Shown: positions 34,512 through 43,797, numbered from the stretch's first letter. The stretch: 64,000 bases of DNA from UBA1535 sp964371035 (GCA_964371035.1 CAYJLG010000004.1:34079-98078); one strand, 5' to 3'. Notes: generated by a model not told the origin, from the letters alone. Numbers and translations: made by a program.

Positions 34512-35018
34512 CTAATTCACATACCCAGATTCATCTTCAAATTCAAAAATACAAAGTTCTTCTTGAAGAACTGAAATATTGTGATCATACTCTTCTTCAC
34601 TAATAAGTTCAGAATTCAACATGAAGTTTAGAGTGTTTTTTCCATCTTCGTACATCAATACTTCTTTGCATGGAATTATATCATTTTTCTTATAGTTTTG
34701 ATATTTAGACTTAAAAATAGAAAAACTCATATCGCCTACATTAAGTTTAGCTATCGCACCTATTAAGCTAATCTCATTAATTTTTATATTATTACTATCA
34801 AAAAATATTCGTAAAGATTTTAAAAATTTCAAGTGATGCTTTTTTATCTCAAAAGAAACATCTTTGTCATGCATATTTTCTTCTAAATCTTCATTGTAAT
34901 ATTCTATCAACAGATCGTATTCTTTTTTTGTATCAAGCGATTTCAATTCTAATGCTTGAGAAATAATTTCTATAGATTCAATATCTTTAATAGATATGTT
35001 TTTTAATTTATATACCAT
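34512..35018 (-). CDS. hypothetical protein, 168 aa
   Basis: Not recognised. Soluble, acidic, charged protein without signal peptide or membrane segment; Lys/Glu-rich helices (EYDLLIEYYNEDLEEN near 35, KKHHLKFLKSLRIFFDSN near 60) alternate with short strands. It is the last gene of the helicase-tcdA-rseC-rarA operon, 39 nt after rarA, and ends before a terminator. A GGAGG lies 20 nt before the ATG, but a 5-bp hairpin (35026-35039) in between would bring it to 7 nt effective spacing. No function can be assigned. Confidence 0.6.
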   Translation of the reverse strand: MVYKLKNISIKDIESIEIISQALELKSLDTKKEYDLLIEYYNEDLEENMHDKDVSFEIKKHHLKFLKSLRIFFDSNNIKINEISLIGAIAKLNVGDMSFSIFKSKYQNYKKNDIIPCKEVLMYEDGKNTLNFMLNSELISEEEYDHNISVLQEELCIFEFEDESGYVN

Positions 35019-35057
35019 AATTTACTTGCAAAAATGCAACCTCCATGTAATTCTGTG

Positions 35058-36368
35058 TTAATCATTTAAATATTCTAAAAATTTCTTAATCCTCGCCTCA
35101 TATCCAGATTCTTTAGCTAAATAAAAGCCTCCTTGAACGCCGTTAGGCAGGTATTGCTGTTTCACAAAAAATTTATCAAAGTCGTGCGGATATTTATATC
35201 CTATTCCATGCTCTAATTTTGCAGCGCCTTTATAGCTCGAATCTCTAAGATGATTTGGAACTTCATTAGAATATTTTTCAATCGCTATCATTGCCTTGTT
35301 TATGCCTAAATATGAGGCGTTACTCTTAGGTGCGCAAGCTATATATGTAACTGCTTGTGCAAGTATAATCCTACCTTCCGGCATACCTATAATTTCTACT
35401 GCTTTGAATGCATTTACTGCTACTTCAAGTGCTCTAGGATCGGCATTGCCAACATCTTCAGATGCACTAATAATTATTCTTCTTCCAATGAATTTTGGAT
35501 CTTCCCCACCTTTTAGCATCTTAGCTAGCCAGAACAAAGCCGCATCTGGATTAGAACCTCTTAGACTTTTAATAAAAGCTGAAATAGTATCATAATGCTC
35601 ATCGCCTTTTTTATCATAAGATATTTTTTTGCTCTGTATACTTTCTTCTGCCACTTCTAATGTAAAATGGATAATCCCATCTTTATCTTCATCAGTCGTA
35701 GTAACTCCTAATTCAAGAGCACTTAAAGCCTTTCTAATGTCTCCATTTGAACACTTTACTATATGCTCTAAACTTCCCTCTTCCAATTTAATATTTAGTT
35801 GGCCATAACCTCTTTTGTCATCACTTATAGCTCTCAAAAGTACATCTAAAATATCTTGATCTGTAATTTTTTTAAATTCAAAAACTAATGATCTTGATAT
35901 AAGAGCAGCATTGACTTCAAAATATGGATTTTCTGTAGTTGCTCCAATAAGTACGACTGTACCGTTTTCGACATATGGCAACAATGCATCTTGTTGTGCT
36001 TTATTAAATCTATGAATTTCATCTATAAACAAAATAGTTCTTTTGTTATAGATTGACAAACTATTTATTGCATCATCGATTTTTTCTTTAATATCCTTAA
36101 TGCCAGCGGTAACAGCATTTAAAGTCGTAAAAACATTGTCTGTTTTACCTGCAACAATTTTGGCAAGAGTTGTTTTTCCAGTTCCTGCGGGTCCATAAAA
36201 TATAGCAGATGTTAGCTTATCTGCTTTTATTGCTCTATTTAAAATTTTACCTTCGCCTACAATGTGTTTTTGTCCAACAAAATATTCTAAAGAGTCAGGT
36301 CTCATTCTTTCAGCCAAAGGTCCCATAGCTTTTATTGCTTTATCGTATTGCATATCAAAAATATTCAT
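35058..36368 (-). CDS. rarA: replication-associated recombination protein RarA (MgsA)
   Basis: AAA+ ATPase of 436 aa related to clamp loaders and RuvB, acting at stalled forks. It has LAERMRPDSLEYFVGQKHIVG near 18-38, Walker A GPAGTGKTT near 59, Walker B LFIDEIHRFNKAQQD near 110, sensor GATTENPYF near 137, and the C-terminal tetramerisation part (AARA-like KSNASYLGINKA near 345, PNHLRDSSYKGAAKLEHGIGYKYPHDF region near 370-395). AAAGGTG lies 4-5 nt before the ATG. Confidence 0.95.
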   Translation of the reverse strand: MNIFDMQYDKAIKAMGPLAERMRPDSLEYFVGQKHIVGEGKILNRAIKADKLTSAIFYGPAGTGKTTLAKIVAGKTDNVFTTLNAVTAGIKDIKEKIDDAINSLSIYNKRTILFIDEIHRFNKAQQDALLPYVENGTVVLIGATTENPYFEVNAALISRSLVFEFKKITDQDILDVLLRAISDDKRGYGQLNIKLEEGSLEHIVKCSNGDIRKALSALELGVTTTDEDKDGIIHFTLEVAEESIQSKKISYDKKGDEHYDTISAFIKSLRGSNPDAALFWLAKMLKGGEDPKFIGRRIIISASEDVGNADPRALEVAVNAFKAVEIIGMPEGRIILAQAVTYIACAPKSNASYLGINKAMIAIEKYSNEVPNHLRDSSYKGAAKLEHGIGYKYPHDFDKFFVKQQYLPNGVQGGFYLAKESGYEARIKKFLEYLND

Positions 36369-36387
36369 TGTACACCTTTAAAGTAAT

Positions 36388-36813
36388 TTACTGTATTTTT
36401 TTGATTATTATATGATTAAATTCATTCTTAGAAGATTGAACGTCGTCATACTTTTTTAATATAAAAAAAGACAAAATCAACGACAAAATTCCACCTAAAG
36501 CTGCAAAAATTTGACCTGTTTCGCCTTCTACTAAGTTGCTAACCAAAAAAATTACACCTACCATTATTACAAGTGGTAATCCATATAATACAAAAGCATA
36601 TTTTAGCACACTAATGTTTTCTGAAGACAATTCAACATTGTCACCTTCTATCACATCTACCGCATTATTGCTTATTTCTGCTTTAACTTCAATAAGCGGA
36701 ACTTTACACATTGCACTACAGCTACCACAATTATCTCCACATGAAGAAGGTCTTCTAACTTCAACTACAGCTTTTTTGCCATTAATTTTTTTTATAATAC
36801 CTGTTTGATTCAT
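36388..36813 (-). CDS. SoxR-reducing / RseC family membrane protein
   Basis: Protein of 141 aa: an N-terminal soluble part with a four-Cys cluster (CGDNCGSCSAMC, about residues 25-36), then two membrane helices (about 75-95 and 100-122) and a short cytosolic tail. This is the RseC/MucC architecture; family members work with Rnf complexes to keep SoxR or other redox centres reduced, but no rnf genes are in this window. The ATG at 36813 has GGAGA upstream; an open frame four codons longer is less likely. It lies between tcdA and rarA with short gaps. Confidence 0.83.
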   Translation of the reverse strand: MNQTGIIKKINGKKAVVEVRRPSSCGDNCGSCSAMCKVPLIEVKAEISNNAVDVIEGDNVELSSENISVLKYAFVLYGLPLVIMVGVIFLVSNLVEGETGQIFAALGGILSLILSFFILKKYDDVQSSKNEFNHIIIKKIQ

Positions 36814-36840
36814 GTATATCTCCATATTGTATTAAAATAA

Positions 36841-37530
36841 TTAATTTTGTTTTGTTAATTGATTTACTACATACGATGCAAGCATCAGACCTGCCGTAGC
36901 AGGTACAAATGCTGTGCTACCAATAGTTCCAGTTTCATTTTTCACTATTTCTTCAGTAGAGAAGACGACAGGCAAATTACTAATGTTTCTATTTTTTAGT
37001 TCATATCTCATTTTCTTAGCAAGTGGACATACTGATGTTTTCTTAATATCAGAAATTTTGAGCATATCAGGTTTAGTTTTATTGCCTGTCCCCATGCAAC
37101 TAATAATTTTAACTCCTATATTGTTACAATGTTCAATCAAAGCTATTTTAGCTTTCACATCATCTATAGCATCTACAACAAAATCAATATCTGTAGTGAT
37201 TAAACTACTAATATTTTCTTCAGTCAATTTGTGTGATATAGCAGTAATCTTAGCATTTTTGTTTATTTTTAAAATATTTGATGCTATGACATCTACTTTT
37301 TTATGACCTATTACGCTAATTTCAGAATGCAATTGCCTATTTAAATTCGTGATATCATAAACATCAAAATCTACAATAATCATATTGTCAATAAAGCTTC
37401 TAGCAATAGCTTCGGAACAATAGCTTCCTACTCCGCCTAATCCAGCAATCAAAATTTTTGAATTTTTAAGTTTTTCTACTGCTTCCTCTCCATAAATCAG
37501 CTTTAATCTATGCTTTTCGTCTCTTATCAT
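36841..37530 (-). CDS. tcdA: tRNA threonylcarbamoyladenosine dehydratase TcdA
   Basis: ThiF/E1-like enzyme of 229 aa that cyclises t6A37 in tRNA to ct6A using ATP. Nucleotide motif IAGLGGVGSYCSEAIAR near 28-44, DFDVYDITNLNRQ near 55-67, the Asp loop DFVVDAIDD near 115, ISCMGTGNKTKPDML near 142, and KTSVCPLAKKMRYELK near 165. The usual TcdA order is intact. Its first 23 nt overlap the end of the helicase gene, so the two are coupled. Confidence 0.9.
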   Translation of the reverse strand: MIRDEKHRLKLIYGEEAVEKLKNSKILIAGLGGVGSYCSEAIARSFIDNMIIVDFDVYDITNLNRQLHSEISVIGHKKVDVIASNILKINKNAKITAISHKLTEENISSLITTDIDFVVDAIDDVKAKIALIEHCNNIGVKIISCMGTGNKTKPDMLKISDIKKTSVCPLAKKMRYELKNRNISNLPVVFSTEEIVKNETGTIGSTAFVPATAGLMLASYVVNQLTKQN

Positions 37531-39226
37531 CTCTTTTTTTGCCAGAATCTTTTACTCTTCTTTTATCAGAAGTTTTCCCAGTACTTTTTTTGCCATACTT
37601 AGATTCTGATACACTACCTTTTTGTTTTTTAGAAGTAGTCAGCTCTACTACAACATCTTTTCCCTTGATAGAAGCATTGTTCATGACGTTCAATATTACA
37701 CTCTTGTGCTCTTTTTCAGCATTAAAAAATGAAAATTTATCAAGTATTTCTATATTTCCGATCGAAGTTCCAGGTATATTACATTCGCTTGCAACTGCAC
37801 CTAAAATATCTCTCGCTCTAATGCCATCTTTTTTTCCAACATTTAAGAAGAATCTTACTCCATTTTGGTTAATCATATCTTCTTTAGCTTTTGAACGTCT
37901 TCTTTCAGGAACTATATCATTCAAATCTGCAGAATTTTTCGACTCATCAAAAGTTAATCTATCTTTAATCAGTGCAGAAATTATAGATTCAGCTGAGTGC
38001 CCTGACTCATACAATCTCTCAATTATATACGTATAATCTTCTATATAACCTTTTAATATCTTATCTTCTAATTCTCTTATAAACTTTTCTCGTTTAATTT
38101 CATTTACTTTTTCAACTGTAGGTATCTGTCTTTTTCTAAGCGGTTTTTTAGTATATTTTTCAATCGCCTGAAGTTTTCTAGTTTCTTTGTTAGTCATAAT
38201 TGTAAATGACAAACCTTCTCTACCTGCTCTACCTGTTCTTCCAATACGATGAACATAATAGTCTTCTTTAGTAGGGATTTCAAAATTGATAACAGCTTCA
38301 ACTTCTTTAATGTCAAGACCTCTAGCTGCTACATCTGTTGCTATCAACACATCAACCAATCCATTGTTAAACTTATTTAAGGTATCGAGTCTTTGAGTTT
38401 GATTGATATCTCCATGTATTTTATCACAATTATATCCTTTATCTACTAATACATCAAACAATTCGTCAACACTTCTTTTTGTATTGCAAAACACTATTGT
38501 TAATTTTGTTGTATAGGTATCTAAAATTCTTGTTAATGCTTCTATTTTATCGGATTGTTTAACTAAAAAATAACTTTGTTTTACTTCCTTTGCAGTTATA
38601 CCTTCTCTAAGCGTTTTTATCATTACGGGATCATCTTGAAACTGCTTAGTTATTTTCATAATACTTTCAGGCATGGTTGCAGAAAATAAAAGAATTTGGC
38701 ATTTACGATCTATTTTTTCAAGAATAAGCTCTATGTCTTCTTTAAAGCCCATTTTTAACATTTCATCAGCTTCATCCAATGTTACTACCTTAACATTGTC
38801 TAGTTTTAAGACACCTCTATCTATTAGATCTATAACTCTTCCTGGTGTTCCTATTATAACTTGCGCTCCACCTTTTAATTTATCGATTTGGCCTCTTATG
38901 TCAGCACCGCCATATACGCTTAAAACCTTAAGTCCATCGATGTATTTTGACATTTTTTTAAATTCATTCGAAACTTGTACGGCAAGTTCTCTAGTAGGAC
39001 ACAAAGTTATCGTCTGCGGTCTTTTTAATTCTACGTCTATATTTTGTAATATAGGAATTCCAAATGCAGCAGTTTTTCCTGTTCCTGTATTTGATTGTGC
39101 GATAATATCTTTACCGTCTAAAATACTAGGTATAGCCTCTTCTTGGACTTGAGTAAACTCCTCATAACCCATATCATTCAACGCTTTCAAGATTTTTTCA
39201 CTTAAATTTAAGTTTTCAATTTTCAT
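37508..39226 (-). CDS. DEAD-box RNA helicase (DeaD/CshA group) with DbpA-type RNA-binding domain
   Basis: ATP-dependent RNA helicase of 572 aa. Q motif FTQVQEEAIPS, motif I SNTGTGKTAA near 45, motif II DEAD near 153, motif III SAT near 183, and motif VI HRIGRTGRAGR near 330. Residues about 455-535 match the DbpA C-terminal fold (FFLNVGKKDGIRARDILGA); the rest is a Lys/Arg/Ser-rich tail that may bind RNA without specificity. Such enzymes act in ribosome assembly and cold adaptation. It heads a five-gene operon behind its own promoter. I do not choose between deaD and cshA names. Confidence 0.92.
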   Translation of the reverse strand: MKIENLNLSEKILKALNDMGYEEFTQVQEEAIPSILDGKDIIAQSNTGTGKTAAFGIPILQNIDVELKRPQTITLCPTRELAVQVSNEFKKMSKYIDGLKVLSVYGGADIRGQIDKLKGGAQVIIGTPGRVIDLIDRGVLKLDNVKVVTLDEADEMLKMGFKEDIELILEKIDRKCQILLFSATMPESIMKITKQFQDDPVMIKTLREGITAKEVKQSYFLVKQSDKIEALTRILDTYTTKLTIVFCNTKRSVDELFDVLVDKGYNCDKIHGDINQTQRLDTLNKFNNGLVDVLIATDVAARGLDIKEVEAVINFEIPTKEDYYVHRIGRTGRAGREGLSFTIMTNKETRKLQAIEKYTKKPLRKRQIPTVEKVNEIKREKFIRELEDKILKGYIEDYTYIIERLYESGHSAESIISALIKDRLTFDESKNSADLNDIVPERRRSKAKEDMINQNGVRFFLNVGKKDGIRARDILGAVASECNIPGTSIGNIEILDKFSFFNAEKEHKSVILNVMNNASIKGKDVVVELTTSKKQKGSVSESKYGKKSTGKTSDKRRVKDSGKKRDDKRRKA

Positions 39227-39270
39227 TAATTAGTTAACATCCTTATTTTTTTATTTGTTTTTGTTACGTC

Positions 39271-39299
39271 ATTCTATCATTTAAAGCAAATTAATGCAA
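39271..39299 (-). promoter_or_regulatory. sigma-A promoter of the helicase operon
   Basis: Minus-strand TTGCAT (39294-39299), 17-nt spacer, TAGAAT (39271-39276). Confidence 0.6.
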
Positions 39300-39380
39300 T
39301 CTTTTTATTTTAAAATGCTTTACATCTAAATTCATGATTGATTCTATTATTACTTCAAAGCAATAGCATGTAAATATAAT

Positions 39381-39467
39381 AAAAGTAGATATTAGTCAAT
39401 CTCTTTTCAAAGCTATCTTGCTTTAACTTTAAAAAAGATTCTTAAAACATGACTAAAATCTACTTTT
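39381..39467 (-). terminator. 87-nt hairpin after the PrsA-like gene, probable terminator
   Basis: Outer arms of 18 nt (AAAAGTAGATATTAGTCA and its complement) match at 17 of 18 positions; an inner AATCT..AAAG / CTTT..AGATT stem extends it. On the minus strand it ends CTACTTTTATTATATTT. It lies about 20 nt past the stop. It is larger than an ordinary terminator. Confidence 0.5.
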
Positions 39468-39488
39468 CAAATTCATTAATATGTTTGT

Positions 39489-40490
39489 TTATTGCAATGC
39501 TCTATCTCTAATTTCTTGTAAATCATCAGACATTTCGACATTTGTATTATCTACAATATCAATCATCATATCAGAATATACTTTAGCTTTATAATCATCT
39601 GTAAGAACCGTTCTATCAACTGTTTCGTAGCTTGCAGCCTTATCTGTTAAATGTATCAAATGAAAGCCAAATTGAGATTGAACAGGTTCACTAATTTCAC
39701 CTACTTCCAAGGCAAATGCTGCTGTTTCAAATTCTGCAACCATCATTCCTTTTCCAAAGAAGCCTAAATCACCACCTGCAGATGCGCTAGAATCTGTAGA
39801 ATATTTTTTTGCTAGTTCAGCAAAATCTCCGCCATTGTATAATTCTGATTTAATTGATATTGCCTCATCTATAGTTTCAACAAGTATATGACTAGCTCTT
39901 ATAGTTGTGTATTTATCAGGATTATTATCAAAAACATCCTTGAGTTCTTCTTCTGTAGGTTGCATTGCATCTACAGACGTCATCATCTCAAACATCTGTC
40001 TTTCAATTAAAAGCTGTCTTTTAATGTCTTCTTTTATAGTGTCCACAGTAAATTTATTATCTTCAATATATTTGTTGAAAGCTTCCTCTGTTTCAAACGA
40101 AGATTTGCTATTTTCAAACATAAGTTCTACTTCGTCATCAGTAATTTCTAATCCATTTTCTTTTGCTAAATTTTCTAGAACTTTTTCAAGAATCAATTGT
40201 TCAACTACTAATTCTTCAAGTATTAACGTAAAATCTTCTGAATTTACAGTTTCTTCACTAAATTGTTGCAAATATGAATATTTGAATCTTTCAAAAGTTA
40301 ATTCAAATTCATCTTCTGATATTTCGAATTCTGCTACCTCTGAATTCTCTGTGTTTTCTATGCCTTCTGAAGTTTGGGCTCCTTGTATTATATTATTTCC
40401 TGATGCACTTGCCTCAGCATCATTAGTATTGCATCCAACTAACTGAAGTGCTACTGTAGCACAAATAGTTGCTATTAATAATTTTTTCAT
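39489..40490 (-). CDS. prsA: PrsA-like peptidyl-prolyl isomerase lipoprotein
   Basis: Exported foldase of 333 aa. Lipoprotein signal peptide ending LQLVGC (lipidated Cys near residue 20), a low-complexity linker rich in Glu, Ser and Asn, a SurA-N-like helical domain, and a parvulin domain near 200-290: IRASHILVETIDEA, KKYSTDSSASAGGDLGFFGKG, FGFHLIHLTD. It helps secreted proteins fold outside the membrane. The ATG at 40490 follows AAAGGA; the frame is open seven codons further, which would lengthen the signal peptide without reason. Monocistronic. Confidence 0.9.
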   Translation of the reverse strand: MKKLLIATICATVALQLVGCNTNDAEASASGNNIIQGAQTSEGIENTENSEVAEFEISEDEFELTFERFKYSYLQQFSEETVNSEDFTLILEELVVEQLILEKVLENLAKENGLEITDDEVELMFENSKSSFETEEAFNKYIEDNKFTVDTIKEDIKRQLLIERQMFEMMTSVDAMQPTEEELKDVFDNNPDKYTTIRASHILVETIDEAISIKSELYNGGDFAELAKKYSTDSSASAGGDLGFFGKGMMVAEFETAAFALEVGEISEPVQSQFGFHLIHLTDKAASYETVDRTVLTDDYKAKVYSDMMIDIVDNTNVEMSDDLQEIRDRALQ

Positions 40491-40637
40491 ATTTTTCCTT
40501 TCATATTTCACATAAAATTTTCACTTTTCTAAGTTTAGACTAAATAAACTTAAAAATCAAGTACAGAAATTTTATGTTTTAAGATTTTTTTAAGATTGCA
40601 TGAAAATTTAAAACACCAGTTTTCATTGTTTTTATCG

Positions 40638-40670
40638 CAAAAAAAGCACTCTTTTTTTAAAAAGAGTGCA
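40638..40670 (-). terminator. terminator of the uridine-kinase-like gene
   Basis: Minus-strand GCACTCTTTTT / AAAAAGAGTGC hairpin followed by seven T (40639-40645). Confidence 0.85.
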
Positions 40671-40693
40671 ATCAAAACAAATAATAATTTTAA

Positions 40694-42358
40694 TTATGCT
40701 AGTATACCGCCACCCATAAATTCTTTCAAAATAGAAATTGCAGGTATAGTTTTTTCATCTTCGATTTCCATAAAATAGCTTAAAAATTTTAACAATCTTT
40801 GCCTTTCAGCATAAAAATCACTAGTCAAAGGAATTTCTTTGATAACATCACTTGCGTATTTTTTTAAGATACCAAATTCATATATAAGTGATGAATTAAA
40901 AATAGCATCAGCATTTTCTTGGTATGGAAAAATATGTTTTTCTTCGCCTCTTCTTACGCTATTCCACATTTTTACAGTTTGCTCTGCATTGTGCCCTCTC
41001 GACCGATTATCTCTAACTATTCTTCTGATCAACCTCGTGTCAGATGTAGAAATTCTGTTGTGATTATCAATATTTAATTGGGTAAGTGCACTTATGTAAA
41101 TCTTAAATTTACATTTTTTTTCAATCGAAGCAGTCAATACATCATTCAAACCATGTATACCTTCTACAATAATTATGTGTTTTTTTGTAAGAGTAATAGG
41201 TTTTTTATCAAATATTCTAGTACCTGTTTTAAAATCAAAAGTTGGTATTGTAACTTCTTCACAGCTAACTAACTTTTTTAAATCTTCATTAAATAATTCT
41301 ACATCTAGAGCCTTTATCGTGTCAAAATCAAAATTACCTTTTTCGTCTCTTGGTGTTTTGCTTCTATCTACAAAGTAATCATCAAGCGAAATTGCAAAAG
41401 TTTTTTTGCCATTCACTCTAAGTTGTAGCGATAATCTCTGAGCAAATGTAGTTTTACCTGAAGAAGATGGTCCAGCAATCAAAACAGTTTTAATATTTTC
41501 ATCGTTAGAAATTTCATCTGCAATATATGCAATTTTCTTTTCATGTAAAACTTCATTAATTAGAATAAGATCTTCAATTTTTCCGTCTTTAATTAGTTGA
41601 TTTAATGCTCCTGCATGTTCAACTTCCATTATCTCTGCCCAGTCTTCAGCTTCTCTAAATACTTTTGCAAGTTTAGGATGTTCTTCATATTCTCTAAGTT
41701 CATCTATATTTGATTGAGATGGATATCGTAATACTACTCCGTTTCCAAATAGTTTAATATCAAAATTATAAATAACATCTGTATTATGCGCTACATATCC
41801 ATAAAAAGTATCATAATAACCATCTAACTCATATATTCTTAAGTTTTCTGTACTCCAATTTGATAGCAACGAAACTTTATCAAACATGTTTTGTTCTGTG
41901 AAGATATCTTTTGCTTTTTTAACAGTTACAATATTTTTGTTAATAGGTAATTTTTCACCGACAATTCTTTTAACTTCATTTATTATTTTTTCTAAATCTT
42001 CTTCTGTCAGTTTTCTACCTAGCTTTATCTCAGCATAAATTCCTTTGTTTAAAGAGTGTTCAATATTTACTTGAACTTGATTATATAAATTTCTGCAAGC
42101 TTTGATAAATACAAAGCTTAATGTTCTGATATATACTCTTCTGCCATCCGATGAACTTGCATCTAAAAATTCAAGTACATCGTCATCTTCTAACTCATCA
42201 AAAGATAACTCTTTGATCATGTTGTTTACTTTAACTGCTAAGTATTTAAAATAATCAACTCCATAAATTTTTTTTAATATTTCGTAGCAACTTGTCTTTT
42301 CTTCAATCAACATGTTTCTTATTCCATCATTTAACTTAATTCCTATATTTTTATTCAT
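40694..42358 (-). CDS. uridine-kinase-family P-loop protein with TGS/ThrRS-like N-terminus
   Basis: Protein of 554 aa. The N-terminal third resembles the TGS and second additional domains of threonyl-tRNA synthetase. The C-terminal half (from about 280) is a phosphoribulokinase/uridine kinase domain: Walker A IAGPSSSGKTTF, DDYFVDR near 330, IIVEGIHGLND near 395, and RLIRRIVRDNRSRGH near 440. Such fused kinases are common in Clostridia; the phosphoryl acceptor (nucleoside or other) is not known. The ATG at 42358 has GAGGTG 6 nt upstream and is preferred over a GTG three codons earlier. Monocistronic. Confidence 0.85.
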   Translation of the reverse strand: MNKNIGIKLNDGIRNMLIEEKTSCYEILKKIYGVDYFKYLAVKVNNMIKELSFDELEDDDVLEFLDASSSDGRRVYIRTLSFVFIKACRNLYNQVQVNIEHSLNKGIYAEIKLGRKLTEEDLEKIINEVKRIVGEKLPINKNIVTVKKAKDIFTEQNMFDKVSLLSNWSTENLRIYELDGYYDTFYGYVAHNTDVIYNFDIKLFGNGVVLRYPSQSNIDELREYEEHPKLAKVFREAEDWAEIMEVEHAGALNQLIKDGKIEDLILINEVLHEKKIAYIADEISNDENIKTVLIAGPSSSGKTTFAQRLSLQLRVNGKKTFAISLDDYFVDRSKTPRDEKGNFDFDTIKALDVELFNEDLKKLVSCEEVTIPTFDFKTGTRIFDKKPITLTKKHIIIVEGIHGLNDVLTASIEKKCKFKIYISALTQLNIDNHNRISTSDTRLIRRIVRDNRSRGHNAEQTVKMWNSVRRGEEKHIFPYQENADAIFNSSLIYEFGILKKYASDVIKEIPLTSDFYAERQRLLKFLSYFMEIEDEKTIPAISILKEFMGGGILA

Positions 42359-42526
42359 AGTAATCACCTCTAAAATTTTTATGGAACTATTTTATGTAAC
42401 TTTACGTCTAATCAGTTAGTTTAATTAAACATTTCACTCACTCAAAAGTGGCATGCTGCTATTTCTAATTATAATATCAATTATATCATATATTTAAACA
42501 AAATGCGAATAAATTTGCTAAAATTG

Positions 42527-42555
42527 TTGTGCAGAATTATTTTTTGTGGTATCAT
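42527..42555 (+). promoter_or_regulatory. extended -10 promoter of the MltG-like gene
   Basis: TTGTGC (42527-42532), 17-nt spacer, TATCAT (42550-42555) preceded by TGG. Confidence 0.5.
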
Positions 42556-42587
42556 GATAAAAATGATTTTAATTTCCGGAGGTAAAA

Positions 42588-43139
42588 TTGAAACGACTTA
42601 TTGGAGCTATTAAAGATTTATTTTATAATTTGACAGATTTTAGCATGATTATTGTTGTTTTTCTCGTAATCGCTACTGTTTTAGTTTGGAGATTTAATAT
42701 ATTATTCAATTTAGATATTACAAAAGATGCTATTGAACCTGTACATGTTGCAGGAAATGATGATGTCACAGATGATACGACTCAAAAGCCTGATTCTGAT
42801 GATATAGCAGGCGAACCAACAGATGTCACTGATAATGGTTCTACTGATGTAGGGACAAACATAGATGATAACGAACAACCAAGTGATAATATAGATACTG
42901 AAAACCCTGATGAAACTACAGATCATCAGCCAGGTATAGAAGTTTCGTTTACTATTCCTCAAGGCACATTTCCTTCTGCAATTGCTGATATTTTACTAGA
43001 AAATGGCTTAATAACAGACAAACAAGATTTTTTGACTCGATCTATAGAACTTGACTTAGATACAAGATTAAAATCAGGAGATTTCACAATTGAAACTGGA
43101 ACTGAGCTAGATGAAGTAATTGAAATAATCGCAAGATAA
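42588..43139 (+). CDS. membrane-anchored MltG-like protein lacking the catalytic domain
   Basis: Protein of 183 aa. Short basic N-terminus, one membrane helix (about 17-38), an acidic Asp/Thr/Asn/Pro linker (about 48-115), and a C-terminal domain matching the LysM-like part of MltG: IPQGTFPSAIADILLENGLI, then DTRLKSGDFTIETGTELDEVIEII. It stops there; the transglycosylase domain is absent, and no frame continues it, so it is a short family form rather than a frameshift. TTG start with GGAGG 5-6 nt upstream. It may bind glycan or regulate MltG; that is inference. Confidence 0.75.
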   Translation: MKRLIGAIKDLFYNLTDFSMIIVVFLVIATVLVWRFNILFNLDITKDAIEPVHVAGNDDVTDDTTQKPDSDDIAGEPTDVTDNGSTDVGTNIDDNEQPSDNIDTENPDETTDHQPGIEVSFTIPQGTFPSAIADILLENGLITDKQDFLTRSIELDLDTRLKSGDFTIETGTELDEVIEIIAR

Positions 43140-43194
43140 ATTATTATATGAAAATTTGATATTTACCGTTTACTTCAATCAAAAATCAAAAAAC

Positions 43195-43263
43195 ATAGGA
43201 GCGTTTGTATGTTTACCAGAAAACTTTATTTTCAGGATATACATATAACGCTCCTATTTTAAT
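43195..43263. terminator. bidirectional terminator after the MltG-like gene and ppi
   Basis: ATAGGAGCGTT (43195-43205) / AACGCTCCTAT (43247-43257) with an inner imperfect stem. Tails: TTTTAATTTTTT on the plus strand, GTTTTTTGATTTTTG on the minus strand. Confidence 0.75.
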
Positions 43264-43278
43264 TTTTTAAAAATGCTA

Positions 43279-43797
43279 TTAAACAGTTTCAGGTTCTTCG
43301 AATGTTTCTCCTAAAGTATCAACTATTACTTTCTTTAGTTTTACTTCTTGTTTTGGTCTATCTGATCTATCTGTTTCACAGCTAGCAATTTTATTTACTA
43401 CTTCCATACCTTCTGTCACTTTTCCAAATGCTGCATATTGCCCATCTAAATGAGGAGAAAATTTGTGCATTATAAAAAATTGTGAACCAGCTGAATTTGG
43501 TGACATACTTCTAGCCATAGATAGCACACCTTCTTTGTGTGACAATTCATTTTTAAACCCATTTGAATTGAATTCGCCTTTAATGCCATATCCTGGTCCG
43601 CCCATTCCAGTTCCGTCCGGACATCCGCCTTGAAGCATAAAACCTTCAATTACTCTATGGAAAATTTTTCCATCATAAAATCCTTTGTTAATCAGTGAAA
43701 CGAAATTTTTTACCGTGTTAGGAGCAACATCAGGATAAAGTTCAGCCTTGATAAGGTCGCCGTTTTCAAATTCAAATGTAACTATAGGTGATTTCAT
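43279..43797 (-). CDS. cyclophilin-type peptidyl-prolyl isomerase
   Basis: Cytosolic protein-folding enzyme of 172 aa. Cyclophilin core: APNTVKNFVSL, FYDGKIFHRVIEGFMLQGG, then KNELSHKEGVLSMARS, SAGSQFFIMH and LDGQYAAFGKV. The active-site Arg (FHR) and Phe are present. The family Trp of the drug pocket is replaced by His (PHLDGQYAAFG), as in many bacterial forms. The ATG at 43797 has GGAGGT 4-5 nt upstream; the longer frame begins with TTG inside that site. It is last in a three-gene run with the SLH protein and the DNA methyltransferase. Confidence 0.93.
   Translation of the reverse strand: MKSPIVTFEFENGDLIKAELYPDVAPNTVKNFVSLINKGFYDGKIFHRVIEGFMLQGGCPDGTGMGGPGYGIKGEFNSNGFKNELSHKEGVLSMARSMSPNSAGSQFFIMHKFSPHLDGQYAAFGKVTEGMEVVNKIASCETDRSDRPKQEVKLKKVIVDTLGETFEEPETV

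Noticed and set aside
37539..39152. Long plus-strand frames opposite the helicase gene
   Set aside because: Antisense shadows of a conserved helicase with every motif intact on the minus strand.
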